64,000 bases of DNA, taken from positions 124,001 through 188,000 of the forward strand of contig NZ_LMEW01000006.1 of NCBI RefSeq assembly GCF_001426525.1, given 5' to 3'. Origin of the DNA: Massilia sp. Root133. GTDB lineage: Bacteria; Pseudomonadota; Gammaproteobacteria; Burkholderiales; Burkholderiaceae_D. Below are positions 34,830 through 44,400 of the stretch, piece after piece. A program made the translations under genes and the position numbers. Position 1 is the stretch's first letter, and each line of letters begins with the position of its first letter. The notes below the pieces were generated by a model. It saw nothing but the letters and a program-made list of their open reading frames with translations. It was not told the origin of the DNA and ran no database searches.

Positions 34830-35936
34830 ATGAGAACATTCCTGGCAGCGGCGGTACTGTTCATCGCGGCCCATGCGCAGGCGGACGGTGTGTTCCGCCC
34901 CGGCGCAATCTGGCCCGACGACAAGGGCATGCACATCAATGCACACGGCGGCGGCGTCCTGCAGCACGACGGCATGTATTACTGGTTCGGTGAGCACAAG
35001 GTCGCCGGCACGGCCGGCAACCGCGCGCAGGTCGGCGTGCACGTGTACAGCTCGCGCAACCTGACCGACTGGAAGGACGAAGGGATCGCGTTGGCGGTCA
35101 CCGACGACCCGGCGAGCGACATCGTGCGCGATGCGATCATCGAGCGGCCCAAGGTGATCCGCAATCCAAAGACCGGCAAGTTCGTGATGTGGTTCCACCT
35201 GGAGCTGAAGGGCAAGCGCTACGACGCGGCGCGCTCGGGCGTGGCCGTCGCGGACAAGGTGACGGGACCGTACGTCTACCAGGGCTCGTTCCGTCCCGAC
35301 GCGGGCGCGTGGCCGGTCGACGTCAAGCCCGAGGACAAGGATCCCGCCACGTCCTTCCTCGCGCGCGACTTCGCGGGCGGGCAGATGGCGCGCGACATGA
35401 CCCTGTTCGTGGACGACGATGGCAAGGCCTGGCAGTTCTACGCGTCGGAGGAAAACCATACGATGCACGTGTCGCGCCTGACGGACGACTACCTGCGTTC
35501 GGCCGGAGAGTATGCACGGGTCAAGCCGAACGGCGACGACGAGGCGCCGGCCATCTTCAGGCACGGCGGCAAATACTACCTCGTGACGTCGGGCCTGACG
35601 CGCTGGGCGCCGAACGCGGCGAAGTCGTACGTCGCGGACAACCCGCTAGGTCCGTGGACGGCGCTCGGCAACCCGGTGCGCGGCACCCCCGAGCAGCAGA
35701 AGATCACGTTCGGCGGCCAGTCGACCTACGCGCTGACGCTCAGGCGCAACGGCTGCACGCGGCATATCCTGATGCTCGACGTGTGGCGCAAGGAGAATGC
35801 CATCGACGGGCGCTACGTGTGGTTGCCCATCGAATGGGAAGGCGGCAAGCCGGTCGTGCGCTGGCGCGACCGGTGGACGCTGGCGGAGATGGACAAGCTG
35901 CCCTGCGATGGGCCCGGCGCGACGGAGGCCAAGTGA
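34830..35936 (+). CDS. secreted GH43 glycosidase (exo-beta-1,3-galactanase-like)
   Basis: About 368 residues with a Sec signal peptide (cleavage near AQA-DG, residue 18). A five-bladed propeller is expected. The INAHGGGVLQHDGMYYWFGE strand and HVYSSRNLTDWKDEG resemble the GH43 galactan-active subfamilies (such as 24 and 34) rather than arabinan or xylan enzymes; IIERPKVIRN supplies a conserved Glu. Some galactanases of this group lack the usual catalytic-base Asp, and the corresponding first-blade Asp is not evident here either. Strong AAGGAGA site; the stop overlaps the GTG start of the LacI gene. Confidence 0.82.
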   Translation: MRTFLAAAVLFIAAHAQADGVFRPGAIWPDDKGMHINAHGGGVLQHDGMYYWFGEHKVAGTAGNRAQVGVHVYSSRNLTDWKDEGIALAVTDDPASDIVRDAIIERPKVIRNPKTGKFVMWFHLELKGKRYDAARSGVAVADKVTGPYVYQGSFRPDAGAWPVDVKPEDKDPATSFLARDFAGGQMARDMTLFVDDDGKAWQFYASEENHTMHVSRLTDDYLRSAGEYARVKPNGDDEAPAIFRHGGKYYLVTSGLTRWAPNAAKSYVADNPLGPWTALGNPVRGTPEQQKITFGGQSTYALTLRRNGCTRHILMLDVWRKENAIDGRYVWLPIEWEGGKPVVRWRDRWTLAEMDKLPCDGPGATEAK

Positions 35937-36970
35937 AGACGGCGCACCGTGAAGCGGGCGGCGCGACGGTATGGGACGTGGCGCGGAAGGCCGGCGTCTC
36001 CGCGATGACGGTCTCGCGCGTCATCAACGGCAACACGAGCGTCAGCGTCAAGAACCGGGAAAAGGTCATGCGGGCGATCGGCGAACTCAATTACGAGGTC
36101 AACGTGGCGGCGCGCGCCGCGCGTATCGGCACGCTGCGCGTCGGCCTGTTGTACAGCAATCCCAGCGAAGCCTTCCTCAGCGCGTTCCTCGTGGGCGCGC
36201 TCACGGAGTGCGGCCAGAGCGGCGCGCACCTGATCCTGGAGCACTGCGACAACCTGAAAAGCCAGCGCAAGGCGATCGACCGATTGATCGATGACGGCGC
36301 CGACGGCATCCTCGTGCCGCCGCCGCTGTGCGATTCGAATTCCGCCCTCAAGATGCTGGCGGAACTGGGTATCCCGTCCGTCGCCGTGGCCACGGCGCGG
36401 CCGTCGCCGCAGATGTCCGCGGTGCGCATCGACGACTACGAAGGGGCGCTGACGATGATGCGGCACCTGCTCGCGCTGGGCCACACGGACATCGGCTTCA
36501 TCAAGGGCGACCCCGAGCACACGCCGACCCAGTTGCGCTACCAGGCGTTCATCGACGCGATGCGCGGCGCGGGCCTCGACGTGCCCGCCGAGCGGGTCGC
36601 GCAGGGCATGTTCACCTACCGTTCGGGCCTGCTGGCGGCACGCGAGCTGCTGGGGCAAGCGACGCGGCCGACCGCGATCTTCGCCAGCAACGACGACATG
36701 GCGGCCGCCGTCATCGCCGTGGCGCACGGGATGCACCTGCAGGTGCCGGACGATCTCACGGTCTGCGGCTTCGACGACACGCCCGTCGCGACGACCGTGT
36801 GGCCGGAACTGACGACCATCCACCAGCCGATCACGGATATGGCGCGCAGCGCCGTCGCGCTGCTGATCGAACACGTCCGCGCGCAGCGCTCGGGCCACGC
36901 CTATGACCGGCGGCACCAGCTGATGCCGTACACGCTGGTCGTGCGCGAGTCCACGTCCGGCGCCGAGTGA
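35933..36970 (+). CDS. LacI-family transcriptional repressor
   Basis: About 345 residues, GTG start overlapping the GH43 stop, with GGAGG five bases upstream. Residues about 12-60 are a LacI helix-turn-helix (VWDVARKAGVSAMTVSRVINGN) plus hinge helix, followed by a periplasmic-binding-protein fold for effector binding (GVLLVPPPLCD-like loop at IDDGADGILVPPPL, GFDDTPVATTVWPELTTI). As fourth gene of the TonB-GH35-GH43 operon it is a natural candidate to bind the TATCGATAAC-type sites before that operon, repressing it until a galactoside is present. The effector is unknown. Confidence 0.9.
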   Translation: MKTAHREAGGATVWDVARKAGVSAMTVSRVINGNTSVSVKNREKVMRAIGELNYEVNVAARAARIGTLRVGLLYSNPSEAFLSAFLVGALTECGQSGAHLILEHCDNLKSQRKAIDRLIDDGADGILVPPPLCDSNSALKMLAELGIPSVAVATARPSPQMSAVRIDDYEGALTMMRHLLALGHTDIGFIKGDPEHTPTQLRYQAFIDAMRGAGLDVPAERVAQGMFTYRSGLLAARELLGQATRPTAIFASNDDMAAAVIAVAHGMHLQVPDDLTVCGFDDTPVATTVWPELTTIHQPITDMARSAVALLIEHVRAQRSGHAYDRRHQLMPYTLVVRESTSGAE

Positions 36971-37068
36971 CGGTCATCGGCGTTTCCGATGGCGCCGATC
37001 GCTTTTTCCCGTTTCCCTTTCCGGGACGGTGCGCCGACAATCCCGCCATCGATGTCACGGGAGGGGAA

Positions 37069-37791
37069 ATGAACAAGGAAAAGGTATTGGTCGTCGGCGG
37101 AAGCTCGGGGATGGGGCTGAGTCTCGCGCGGTCGCTGCTCGTGGACGGCAACGCCGTCGTCATCGCGGGGCGCTCGCCCGACCGGCTGGATCGGGCGCGG
37201 GCCGCGCTGGCCGACGTGGGCGACGTCCGCACCGTCGCCGCCGACATCACGCGGGAGGACGACATCGTCCGCCTGTTCGGTGAATGCGGCCACCTGGACC
37301 ACATCGTGTCCACCGCCGCGGACATCGAAGGCGCGTATGAACTGCTGCCCGACCTGGAACTGGCCGCGGCGCGCAACGTCTTCGATTCGAAGTTTTTCGG
37401 GCCGCTGCTGTTGGCGAAGCATGGCGCGTCCCGGCTCGCTGCGCACGGCTCCATTACGTTCACGTCCGGCATCGCGGCCTACCGCCCGGCACCGCGCGGG
37501 TCCGTCGTCGCCGGCGTCAACGGCGCCCTCGCGTCCCTCGCGTACGCGCTGGCCGTCGAGCTGGCTCCGATCCGGGTCAACGTCGTGTCGCCGGGCTGGG
37601 TCGATACGCCGATCTGGCAGCACGTCGCGGGCGCCGAGGCGTCGGCCCGGCTGGACGCCATGGCGCAAAAGCTGCCCGCCGGCCGCATCGGCCGGCCCGA
37701 CGACATCGCCGACGGCATCCGCTTCCTGATGCGCAACGGCTACGCCACCGGTTCAGTGCTGCATCTCGACGGCGGCCACCGCCTCGTGTAA
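37069..37791 (+). CDS. atypical short-chain dehydrogenase/reductase family protein
   Basis: About 240 residues. The Rossmann start VLVVGGSSGMG (cofactor loop), the AGRSPDRL turn and the C-terminal VSPGWVDTPIW and GSVLHLDGGH segments are SDR. However, the catalytic YxxxK is not where it should be: the stretch after TFTSGIAAYRP reads SVVAGVNGAL, with Val and Asn in place of Tyr and Lys. It may bind NAD(P) without ordinary SDR catalysis. GAGGGGAAATG gives a sound start. Its last 39 bases overlap the end of the convergent lysR gene. Confidence 0.78.
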   Translation: MNKEKVLVVGGSSGMGLSLARSLLVDGNAVVIAGRSPDRLDRARAALADVGDVRTVAADITREDDIVRLFGECGHLDHIVSTAADIEGAYELLPDLELAAARNVFDSKFFGPLLLAKHGASRLAAHGSITFTSGIAAYRPAPRGSVVAGVNGALASLAYALAVELAPIRVNVVSPGWVDTPIWQHVAGAEASARLDAMAQKLPAGRIGRPDDIADGIRFLMRNGYATGSVLHLDGGHRLV

Positions 37792-38637
37792 CGCGATCAG
37801 CGCGGACGACGCGCGCGCGCGCCAGGCGAGTGAAACGGGCACCGTCGCGCCTTCGCCATGCCAGGGCACGATCGCGACGGGCGCCTCTGCGAGTGCCGGC
37901 ACCATGCGCGGCACGATGGCGCAGCCCAGGCCCCGTTCGACCATGCGGACGATCGCCGCCACGCTGTCGGACTCCCCGGCGATGACGGGTTCTCCATCCA
38001 CGCGCGACCGGAACGCCGCCTCGAACATCCGGCGATAGGCGCAGCCCGACGCCGTCACGAGGAAGCGTTCGTGTGCGACGTCGTCGTGGCCGGCGCTCGC
38101 GCGCGCCGCCAGCCGATGGCCGGGCGGCACGATCAGCACGAGGCCCGCCTGGGCGATCACGCTGCACGCGAGGTCGTCGTCCTGGGGAAGCGTACCGAAG
38201 AAGAGGGCGGCGTCCAGCGTGCCGTCCTTCACCTGCGCATGCAGTGCCGACGTCTGGGCCACGGTCACGCGGACGGCGATGTCCGGATGGGCGGCCGCCA
38301 TGCGCGCCACCACGTCCGGCAGGAACGCGGCGGCGAGGGTCTCGATGCCGCCCACCGCCAGCGTCCGGCACGCGCTGCCGGCCGCGGCCAGCACTGCGTC
38401 GCGCGCCTCGTCCGCCAGGCCGATCAGCCGGTCCGCGTAATCGAGCAGGCACGTGCCCGCCGCCGTCAACGCGAGCCTGCGGTTCGAGCGGTCGAACAGC
38501 GCCACGCCGAGGTCGGCCTCCAGCGCCTGGATCTGCTCCGTCACGCTCGATTGCGTGCGGTGGATTTGCCGCGCGGCCTCGCTGAGGTTCAGCGTGCGGG
38601 CCACGCGGACGAAGGTTTTCAATCGTTTGAGGTCCAT
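37753..38637 (-). CDS. LysR-family transcriptional regulator
   Basis: About 294 residues: winged helix-turn-helix at about 1-60 (LKRLKTFVRVARTLNLSEAARQIHRTQSSVTEQI) and a two-lobed effector domain (LAVGGIETLAAAFLPDVVARM onwards). It starts only 12 bases after the tssA stop on the same strand, so it probably belongs to the tail of the second T6SS operon; alternatively it controls the convergent SDR gene. Target and ligand cannot be told. Confidence 0.9.
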   Translation of the reverse strand: MDLKRLKTFVRVARTLNLSEAARQIHRTQSSVTEQIQALEADLGVALFDRSNRRLALTAAGTCLLDYADRLIGLADEARDAVLAAAGSACRTLAVGGIETLAAAFLPDVVARMAAAHPDIAVRVTVAQTSALHAQVKDGTLDAALFFGTLPQDDDLACSVIAQAGLVLIVPPGHRLAARASAGHDDVAHERFLVTASGCAYRRMFEAAFRSRVDGEPVIAGESDSVAAIVRMVERGLGCAIVPRMVPALAEAPVAIVPWHGEGATVPVSLAWRARASSALIALHEAVAAVEMQH

Positions 38638-38649
38638 GGTGCGGAGAGT

Positions 38650-39684
38650 TTACCCCGCCGGCGGCACCCCCAGCATTTCCTCGAGATGGGCCAGCGCCCC
38701 CTGGTCCTTGACCACGGAACGCAGCCACGTGTGCAGGTCCTGCTCGCCCGCGGCCGCGGCCTTCTCGACGAAGTACGACACGGGGCTGTGCGGTTCCGTC
38801 TCGCGGAAGAACTTCGCGATCAGGCGCAGTTGCGCGATCGCGTCCGCGCGCGAGCGGATCGCGCCGGCGGCCACGGCCTGCGGCTGCGGCGCCGCCACGA
38901 CGGCTTGCGCCCTGGCGGACGGTTCCGCGGGTGCTTCCGCGGGAACGGCGGCCTGCGGCGCGGCCACGGGCGCCGGCAGCGTGTGCAGCAGCGCCTGCAC
39001 GGCTTCGCGCGCCTGCGAAAAACCGGGGCTGTCCTGGCCCAGGCGGGCGTCGGCCGCGCGTTCCAGTTGCGCGAGCGCGTCCAGGCAGTGTTCCGCGTCC
39101 GCGCGCATGCCCTCGACGAAGGCGCTTGAGTTGCCGCGTTTTGCCGCTTCCATGTCCGCCAGGCGCGGCGGCGTGTCGGCGTCGCCGCCGGCCGCGGCGC
39201 GGCGGCGGGCGGCTTCGAAATCGACGGTGGAATACGCGGTGCCGCGGCCTTCCGTCAGCGGCATCTCGCGCACGAGGGCGCGCGTGCGCGACAGGATCCA
39301 CGCGAGGTTGCCGATGCGCTGTTCCTGGTCGCCGCCGTCCGCCTCCGGATACAGGCCCAGGTCCCAATAACGCTCGCTCAGGCCGGCCAGCACGCGGAAG
39401 CCTTCGCCCAGGCCGCGCAGGTGGTGGCGCTTGGCCGCCGCTTCCGTGAGCCAGACGGCGAGGCGCAGGTCCTTCGTCTGTTCGGCCAGCAGGCGCGCGC
39501 AGCGGTCGACGACGAAGCCCCAGTCGGCCTCCTTCAGGTCCGTGACCCATTCGCCCTGCGCGAGCGACGGGTCGTCGAACTGGCGTGCGCGGGCGATGGC
39601 GTCCAGTTCGGGGGAGAAGGCGAGGTCGGCGCCGCACGGGGCGGCGTCGGAGATCGGGGCGAGCAGGGCAGCGGCGGTGAACAT
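38650..39684 (-). CDS. tssA: T6SS cap/baseplate protein TssA (ImpA domain)
   Basis: About 344 residues. The N-terminal ImpA domain (PISDAAPCGADLAFSPELDAI, then DWGFVVDRCARLLAEQTKDLRLAVWL) is conserved among TssA proteins, which guide tube/sheath assembly. A Pro/Ala-rich linker leads to a C-terminal domain (AIAQLRLIAKFFRETEPHSPVSYFVEKA) of the short TssA class. ATG at 39684 is preferred over a TTG at 39696, which has no ribosome site. It follows the OmpA/BON gene by 19 bases. Confidence 0.92.
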   Translation of the reverse strand: MFTAAALLAPISDAAPCGADLAFSPELDAIARARQFDDPSLAQGEWVTDLKEADWGFVVDRCARLLAEQTKDLRLAVWLTEAAAKRHHLRGLGEGFRVLAGLSERYWDLGLYPEADGGDQEQRIGNLAWILSRTRALVREMPLTEGRGTAYSTVDFEAARRRAAAGGDADTPPRLADMEAAKRGNSSAFVEGMRADAEHCLDALAQLERAADARLGQDSPGFSQAREAVQALLHTLPAPVAAPQAAVPAEAPAEPSARAQAVVAAPQPQAVAAGAIRSRADAIAQLRLIAKFFRETEPHSPVSYFVEKAAAAGEQDLHTWLRSVVKDQGALAHLEEMLGVPPAG

Positions 39685-39703
39685 GGTGTCTTTCAATGGA
39701 AAA

Positions 39704-40498
39704 TCATTGCGCGAGGCGGAATTCGATGCGGCGGTTGCGCGCGCGCCCGTCGGCGGTGTCGTTGCTGGCGATGGGGCGGTCCGGGCCCTGGCCGCTGGCG
39801 GACAGGTTCTCTTCCGCGATGCCGTGCGCGGCCAGGTAGGCCATCACCGTGGCGGCGCGCGCCTGGCTCAGGCTCACGTTGCTGGCGCGCAGGCCGGCGC
39901 TGTCCGTGTGGCCGATGATCTCGATGCGGCGGCCCTTGAGCTTCTGCATCGCCGCGACCATCTCGTCGAGGATCGCGCGGCCGGTCGGCGTCAGGGTCGC
40001 CTTGCCGCTCTCGAATTCCACGGTGCGGTTGGCCAGCGTGTTGTCGAGCAGGGCCTGCTCGGCGGCCGAGACGCGCAGGCCGTTGTTGACGGTGTAGGTC
40101 GGGTTCAGGTTGGTGGCGACGTTGCTCGCGATGCGCTGGCGCAGCGCCTCGTTCGCGACTTCGCCGCGCAGGCTGACGTTGCTGCCGTCGATCCTGAGCT
40201 GGCCGCGGCTGATCTGGCGCAGGTCCGGCGTGATCAGTTTCTGCACGTAGCCGTTCCAGTTCGCGGGCATGGCGACGGGCCCGATGGCGATCTGGTCGAC
40301 GACGCGGTCGGCGCCGTAGACCTCGCGCAGCTTCGCGAGCACGGCGGCCTTGGTCGCCTCGTCCGGCACGGTGCCGCTGGCCGTGACCTGGCCCGGTTGG
40401 GCGGCGGCGGGGGCGGGCGCGGTGTTCTGCGCGGCGGCGATGCCGGCGTGGCACGTGACGAAGAGCGCGAGGAGGGCGCGCTGGGTGAAGATTCGCAT
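39704..40498 (-). CDS. secreted BON/OmpA-domain protein of the T6SS cluster
   Basis: About 264 residues. A Sec signal peptide (cleavage after IAAAQ, about residue 24) is followed by a BON-like domain (about 45-130) and an OmpA-like peptidoglycan-binding domain (about 150-264) with VEFESGKATLTPTGRAIL and IEIIGHTDSAG...NVSLSQARA...ASGQGPDRPIASNDT...NRRIEF. Because TssL here has no peptidoglycan-binding extension, this protein probably anchors the machine to the cell wall. There is no lipobox. One base separates it from tagF. Confidence 0.88.
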   Translation of the reverse strand: MRIFTQRALLALFVTCHAGIAAAQNTAPAPAAAQPGQVTASGTVPDEATKAAVLAKLREVYGADRVVDQIAIGPVAMPANWNGYVQKLITPDLRQISRGQLRIDGSNVSLRGEVANEALRQRIASNVATNLNPTYTVNNGLRVSAAEQALLDNTLANRTVEFESGKATLTPTGRAILDEMVAAMQKLKGRRIEIIGHTDSAGLRASNVSLSQARAATVMAYLAAHGIAEENLSASGQGPDRPIASNDTADGRARNRRIEFRLAQ

Positions 40499-40499
40499 A

Positions 40500-41486
40500 T
40501 CAGGTTCCGATGAATGCCGCGGCGACGGAATCGAGCGCGGACTTGAGGGACAGGCTGCCCTGCGCCAGCCAGGCGGAGAGCTTGCGCACGGCGTAGTCGC
40601 CGTCGACCTGGTCCTCGACCCATTCGAGGTCGGCGAAGCCGATGAGGTGGTCGAGGCCCGCCTGCGGGTCGATGAGGGTGCGCAGCGTCTGCGCCGACGC
40701 GCCGGAAAAGCCGACGACGAGCGCCGGCCGGCCGTCCAGCCGCGTGACGAACAGCGCCAGCTCGAAGTCGGCGCGCGCGAGGAAGGGCGCGATCACGTGC
40801 ATCCAGAACGCGGCCACGAGGTTGCGGTGGATCGGGTCTTCCGGCAGCGGCAGCACGAGGCTTTTTTCCAGGCGCCCGGACCCGCTGGCCAGCACGGGCT
40901 GCAGCAGCATGCCCAGCGCCAGCAGCACCTGGCGGGTGGAGACGGCGAATCCGGCGTCCGCCAGCAGCGCGTCCAGCGCGGCGATCGTCTGCACGTCGAG
41001 GAAGTCGTCGAACGCGGGGTCGTACGCGGCCGCGCGCAGGTCCAGGTCGATCGGCTGGCTGCTGGCGGCGGCCAGCGGCGCGGCCGGATCGCCCGCGTTG
41101 CGCACGCCCGCCGTCAGCGTCTCGAGGCGGCTCCACAGGCGCGTGAACACGAGCGGCGTCGTGGGCAGGAACGCGGCGGGTTCCGCGATTTCCATCGCGC
41201 CGGCCATCAGGAACGGATAGCGCCGGCTCGATTCGTCGCTGCTGGCGACGATGTGGCCGCCGATCGCGTGGCGCCGGCGCGGACCGACGAACGCGAAGTG
41301 CAGCGGCGCGGCGGCGTCGTACGCGAGCTTCCAGCGCGCGTTGGTGCTCATCAGATCCATCGCTTCCGACAGCCAGTCGTCCAGCACCTTGAGGAGGGCC
41401 GGGCTGGCGCTGCCGCGCACGAAGTCGCCGCGGCTGGGCAGCTTGCCGAAATAGCCGACGCTGACGGGGGTCGTGAGGCGGCTCAT
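40500..41486 (-). CDS. tagF: T6SS post-translational regulator TagF (ImpM/SciT family)
   Basis: About 328 residues. VGYFGKLPSRGDFVRG at the start is the TagF/ImpM signature, with a second conserved stretch at RRYPFLMAGAMEIAEPAAF. TagF represses T6SS activity in Pseudomonas and others, by way of the Fha protein; neither Fha nor the PpkA/PppA kinase-phosphatase pair is in this window. Its start overlaps the tssM stop (ATGA), so the two are translationally coupled. Confidence 0.9.
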   Translation of the reverse strand: MSRLTTPVSVGYFGKLPSRGDFVRGSASPALLKVLDDWLSEAMDLMSTNARWKLAYDAAAPLHFAFVGPRRRHAIGGHIVASSDESSRRYPFLMAGAMEIAEPAAFLPTTPLVFTRLWSRLETLTAGVRNAGDPAAPLAAASSQPIDLDLRAAAYDPAFDDFLDVQTIAALDALLADAGFAVSTRQVLLALGMLLQPVLASGSGRLEKSLVLPLPEDPIHRNLVAAFWMHVIAPFLARADFELALFVTRLDGRPALVVGFSGASAQTLRTLIDPQAGLDHLIGFADLEWVEDQVDGDYAVRKLSAWLAQGSLSLKSALDSVAAAFIGT

Positions 41487-44400
41487 TGCGCACCTCCCGC
41501 CAGCGCCGTCTGCACCGGGGCGGTGCGCGCCGCCGTGATCGTTTCCGGCAGGCGCAGGCGCTTGAAGCCCTGGCCCGACGTGGACGCCTGCACCGGTGCC
41601 GGTGCGGGCGCGGGCGCGGCCGGCAAGACCTTCAGGTTCGCCGTCACCGTGACGCCGCCGGCCTGCCACGACAGCTCGAACGCGCCGTCGGGCTTGCGCT
41701 TGCGCTGGGCCGCGTCGATCATCTTCTTGAGGCCGAAGTGGCCCGGCTCGTCCAGCACGACGACGTTGCGGCCTTCCGGCGTGAGCGCCGTGATCTTCGC
41801 GCCCGGCACGCCCTGCGGATTCGGCCACACCATGTGCACCCACGGTTGCGGCTGGCCGCGCCAGCGCAGCGACTGGCCGTCGATCTCCAGCGTGAATTCG
41901 GTGGCGCCCTGCGTACCCAGCGCCTGCAGGTCGAAGCGCGTCTGCGCCTCGCCGCCGCTGCTCGCCGCGGCATTGGCGACGCCGCCGGCCGCCAGCGGCG
42001 CGACCCAGCCCGGGAAGCTCGCGACGACGTTCGGCGCCAGGTTCACGCCCATGTCCGCCCACGTGCGCGGGCTGAGCGAATCGCCGCGGCGCACGACCAG
42101 CGGACCCACCGTCGTGTTGAAGAATTTCGCGATGGCGCCATCCGGGCCGAAGACCTGGCCGATCTCCGCATTGCTCGCCTCGGCCTTGGACTCCGTCGAG
42201 AACGGATACTTCGTCGCCAGGTCGCGGTTGAACGGCTGGACGACCTGCGCCGCCCACACCTTGTTGATCTCCGCTTCCGCCGGCTGCACGATCACGGCGA
42301 ACGTCTGCATCAGCGGGCGCACGAGCACGGGGCGCAGCGCCTGGCGCTGGACGTCCGTCATCCCCACCAGCATCTGCTCGTCCACGTATTTCAGCGCGTC
42401 GGCCAACTCGGAGCCGCTGCCGTCCAGCGTCTGCTGCATCAGCTGCTTGGCGCCGGGGCCGGGGTCGCCCTGGTTCTTGATCTGGTTGAAGCGGGCGCGC
42501 AGCTTCGACAGGTTGTCGACGTAGCCGCGCATCAGCGAGGCATCCTTGTCGCGCGCGATCACGAGGCGGGCGACGCCGGCGAATTCGCGGCCGACGGGGC
42601 CCAGCGCCGGGGTGGACGCGGCTTGCGTGCCTTGCGCCGGCAGGCTGACGTTCACGATGGCCGGCTTCTGGCGCAGGATCGTTTCGCGGAACCAGCCCGT
42701 CAGGCCGCTCTGCGCGCGCTGCAAGGTGGCGCCGGCCAGCGTCGGGTTGTCCCACGACGTTTGTTCGTACACGGTCGACACGAGCTTGTTGATCGGCGAA
42801 TTCTGCGGATCGCCCAGGCGGTTCATCGCGGCGGCGGCGCCGTCGAAGCCTTCCAGGTCCTTCACCGTCACGCCCTGCATGAACTTCTGCCATTCGCGCG
42901 CGTACTCCGTCTTGTACAGGTCGACGAGCGATTTCTGGATCTGTTCCGGGCTGCCTTCCAGCGTGAGGTCGTCGCGCGCGGCGGTCTTCAGCACCCAGTC
43001 GGCGCTCTGCAGCTCCCGGTTGGCGGCGTCGCGGAACGCCTGCTGCACGAAACCTTCCCAGGCCTGGCGCGTGAAGGCGCCGGAGATGGCGTAGCTGCCG
43101 AGGACGAGGTCCTTGTCCTGGTCGCCGACGATGCGCGCCACGGTGATCGACGGGTAGCGCGTCGCGGCGCGCGCCTTCACGTCGGCGTACACGCGTTCCC
43201 TCGCCGGCATGCCGCGCACGACCTTGCGCAGGCTGTCGCGAGTCTGGTCGACGAGCGCGAGACGCGTGTCGATGACGGGCCACGACGGGTCGTTCACCTG
43301 CGCGAGGTAGAACGAGATCATGCGCTCGGCGCTGCGGATCATGTGCTCGCGCGGCATCGCGCCGCGGTTCGATTCCAGCCAGTTGCGCCAGAAGCGCGTC
43401 AACTGGTCGTTCAGGTGGGCGCTCTCGGCGCGCGATTTATCGCCCAGCATCAGGTACGTCTTCAGCGCGTTGTACGCGTCTTCGGTGTCCGCGGGCGACG
43501 CATCCTTGAACTGCTGCGGCGCGTCGGCCGCCGGGGCGGTGCCCGCCGGCTTGTTCAGCGGCTGCAGCTGGCCCGCATTGCCGTTCACGTCGGCGAGGTA
43601 CGATTCCAGCGATTGCCCGACGGGCTTGAGCATCAGTTCGCGCACGCCGGCGAAGTACTCTTCCTTCAGTTTCCGGTTCAGCAGGTTGCCCTGGTACAGG
43701 CCGAGGCTGAGGCTCAGCGGGCGGTGTTCGGCATAGCGGTCGAGCTGTTCGATGCGGTCCTGCAGGATCTCCAGCGCCTGGAAGCGCGACTGCAGGTCGA
43801 GGCTCTTGCCCTGCACGCGGATCGCCTGGTCCAGGTCGGCCTGGACGTTGGCGACGAGCTGGCGGTTGTTCATGTACGACCAGCTCCAGCCCCCGAGCGC
43901 GAGGCCGACGATGGCCGTCGCGGCGAAGAACGCGGCATAGCGCAGGCGCGTCTTGGCGGGGCTGGCGTACTGCGCCACGAGGTCCTTGTCGGCGAAGATC
44001 ACCTTGCGGAACAGGTTCAACAGGAAGTAACCCTGCTGCTGGTGCTGGTCTTCGTGCGACGGCGGTGCGAGGCGCAGGTCGAAGCGCTGTGCGACGCGGG
44101 CCGACGACGTCGACACCGTCTCGCCTTCCTGCAGCGCGCTCGTGAAGTAGAAGCCGCGGAACACGGGCTTGAACTGGAACGGGTTGTCCTCGAACAGCGT
44201 GGCGACGAACGCGTGCAGCGCGGGCTTGATCGACGCGAATTCGAGCGGGAACGTGAACACGCCGGACGGCATGCTCTCGCGCCGCTGCAGCGCCATGTTG
44301 GCGAGGCTCAGTTCCTTGAGGCCGTCGTACAACTCGTCGAAGCGGGCGTCGAACTGGTCGAGCAGGCGTTCGCTCGTCACGTTCTGGTCGTAGGGCAGGG

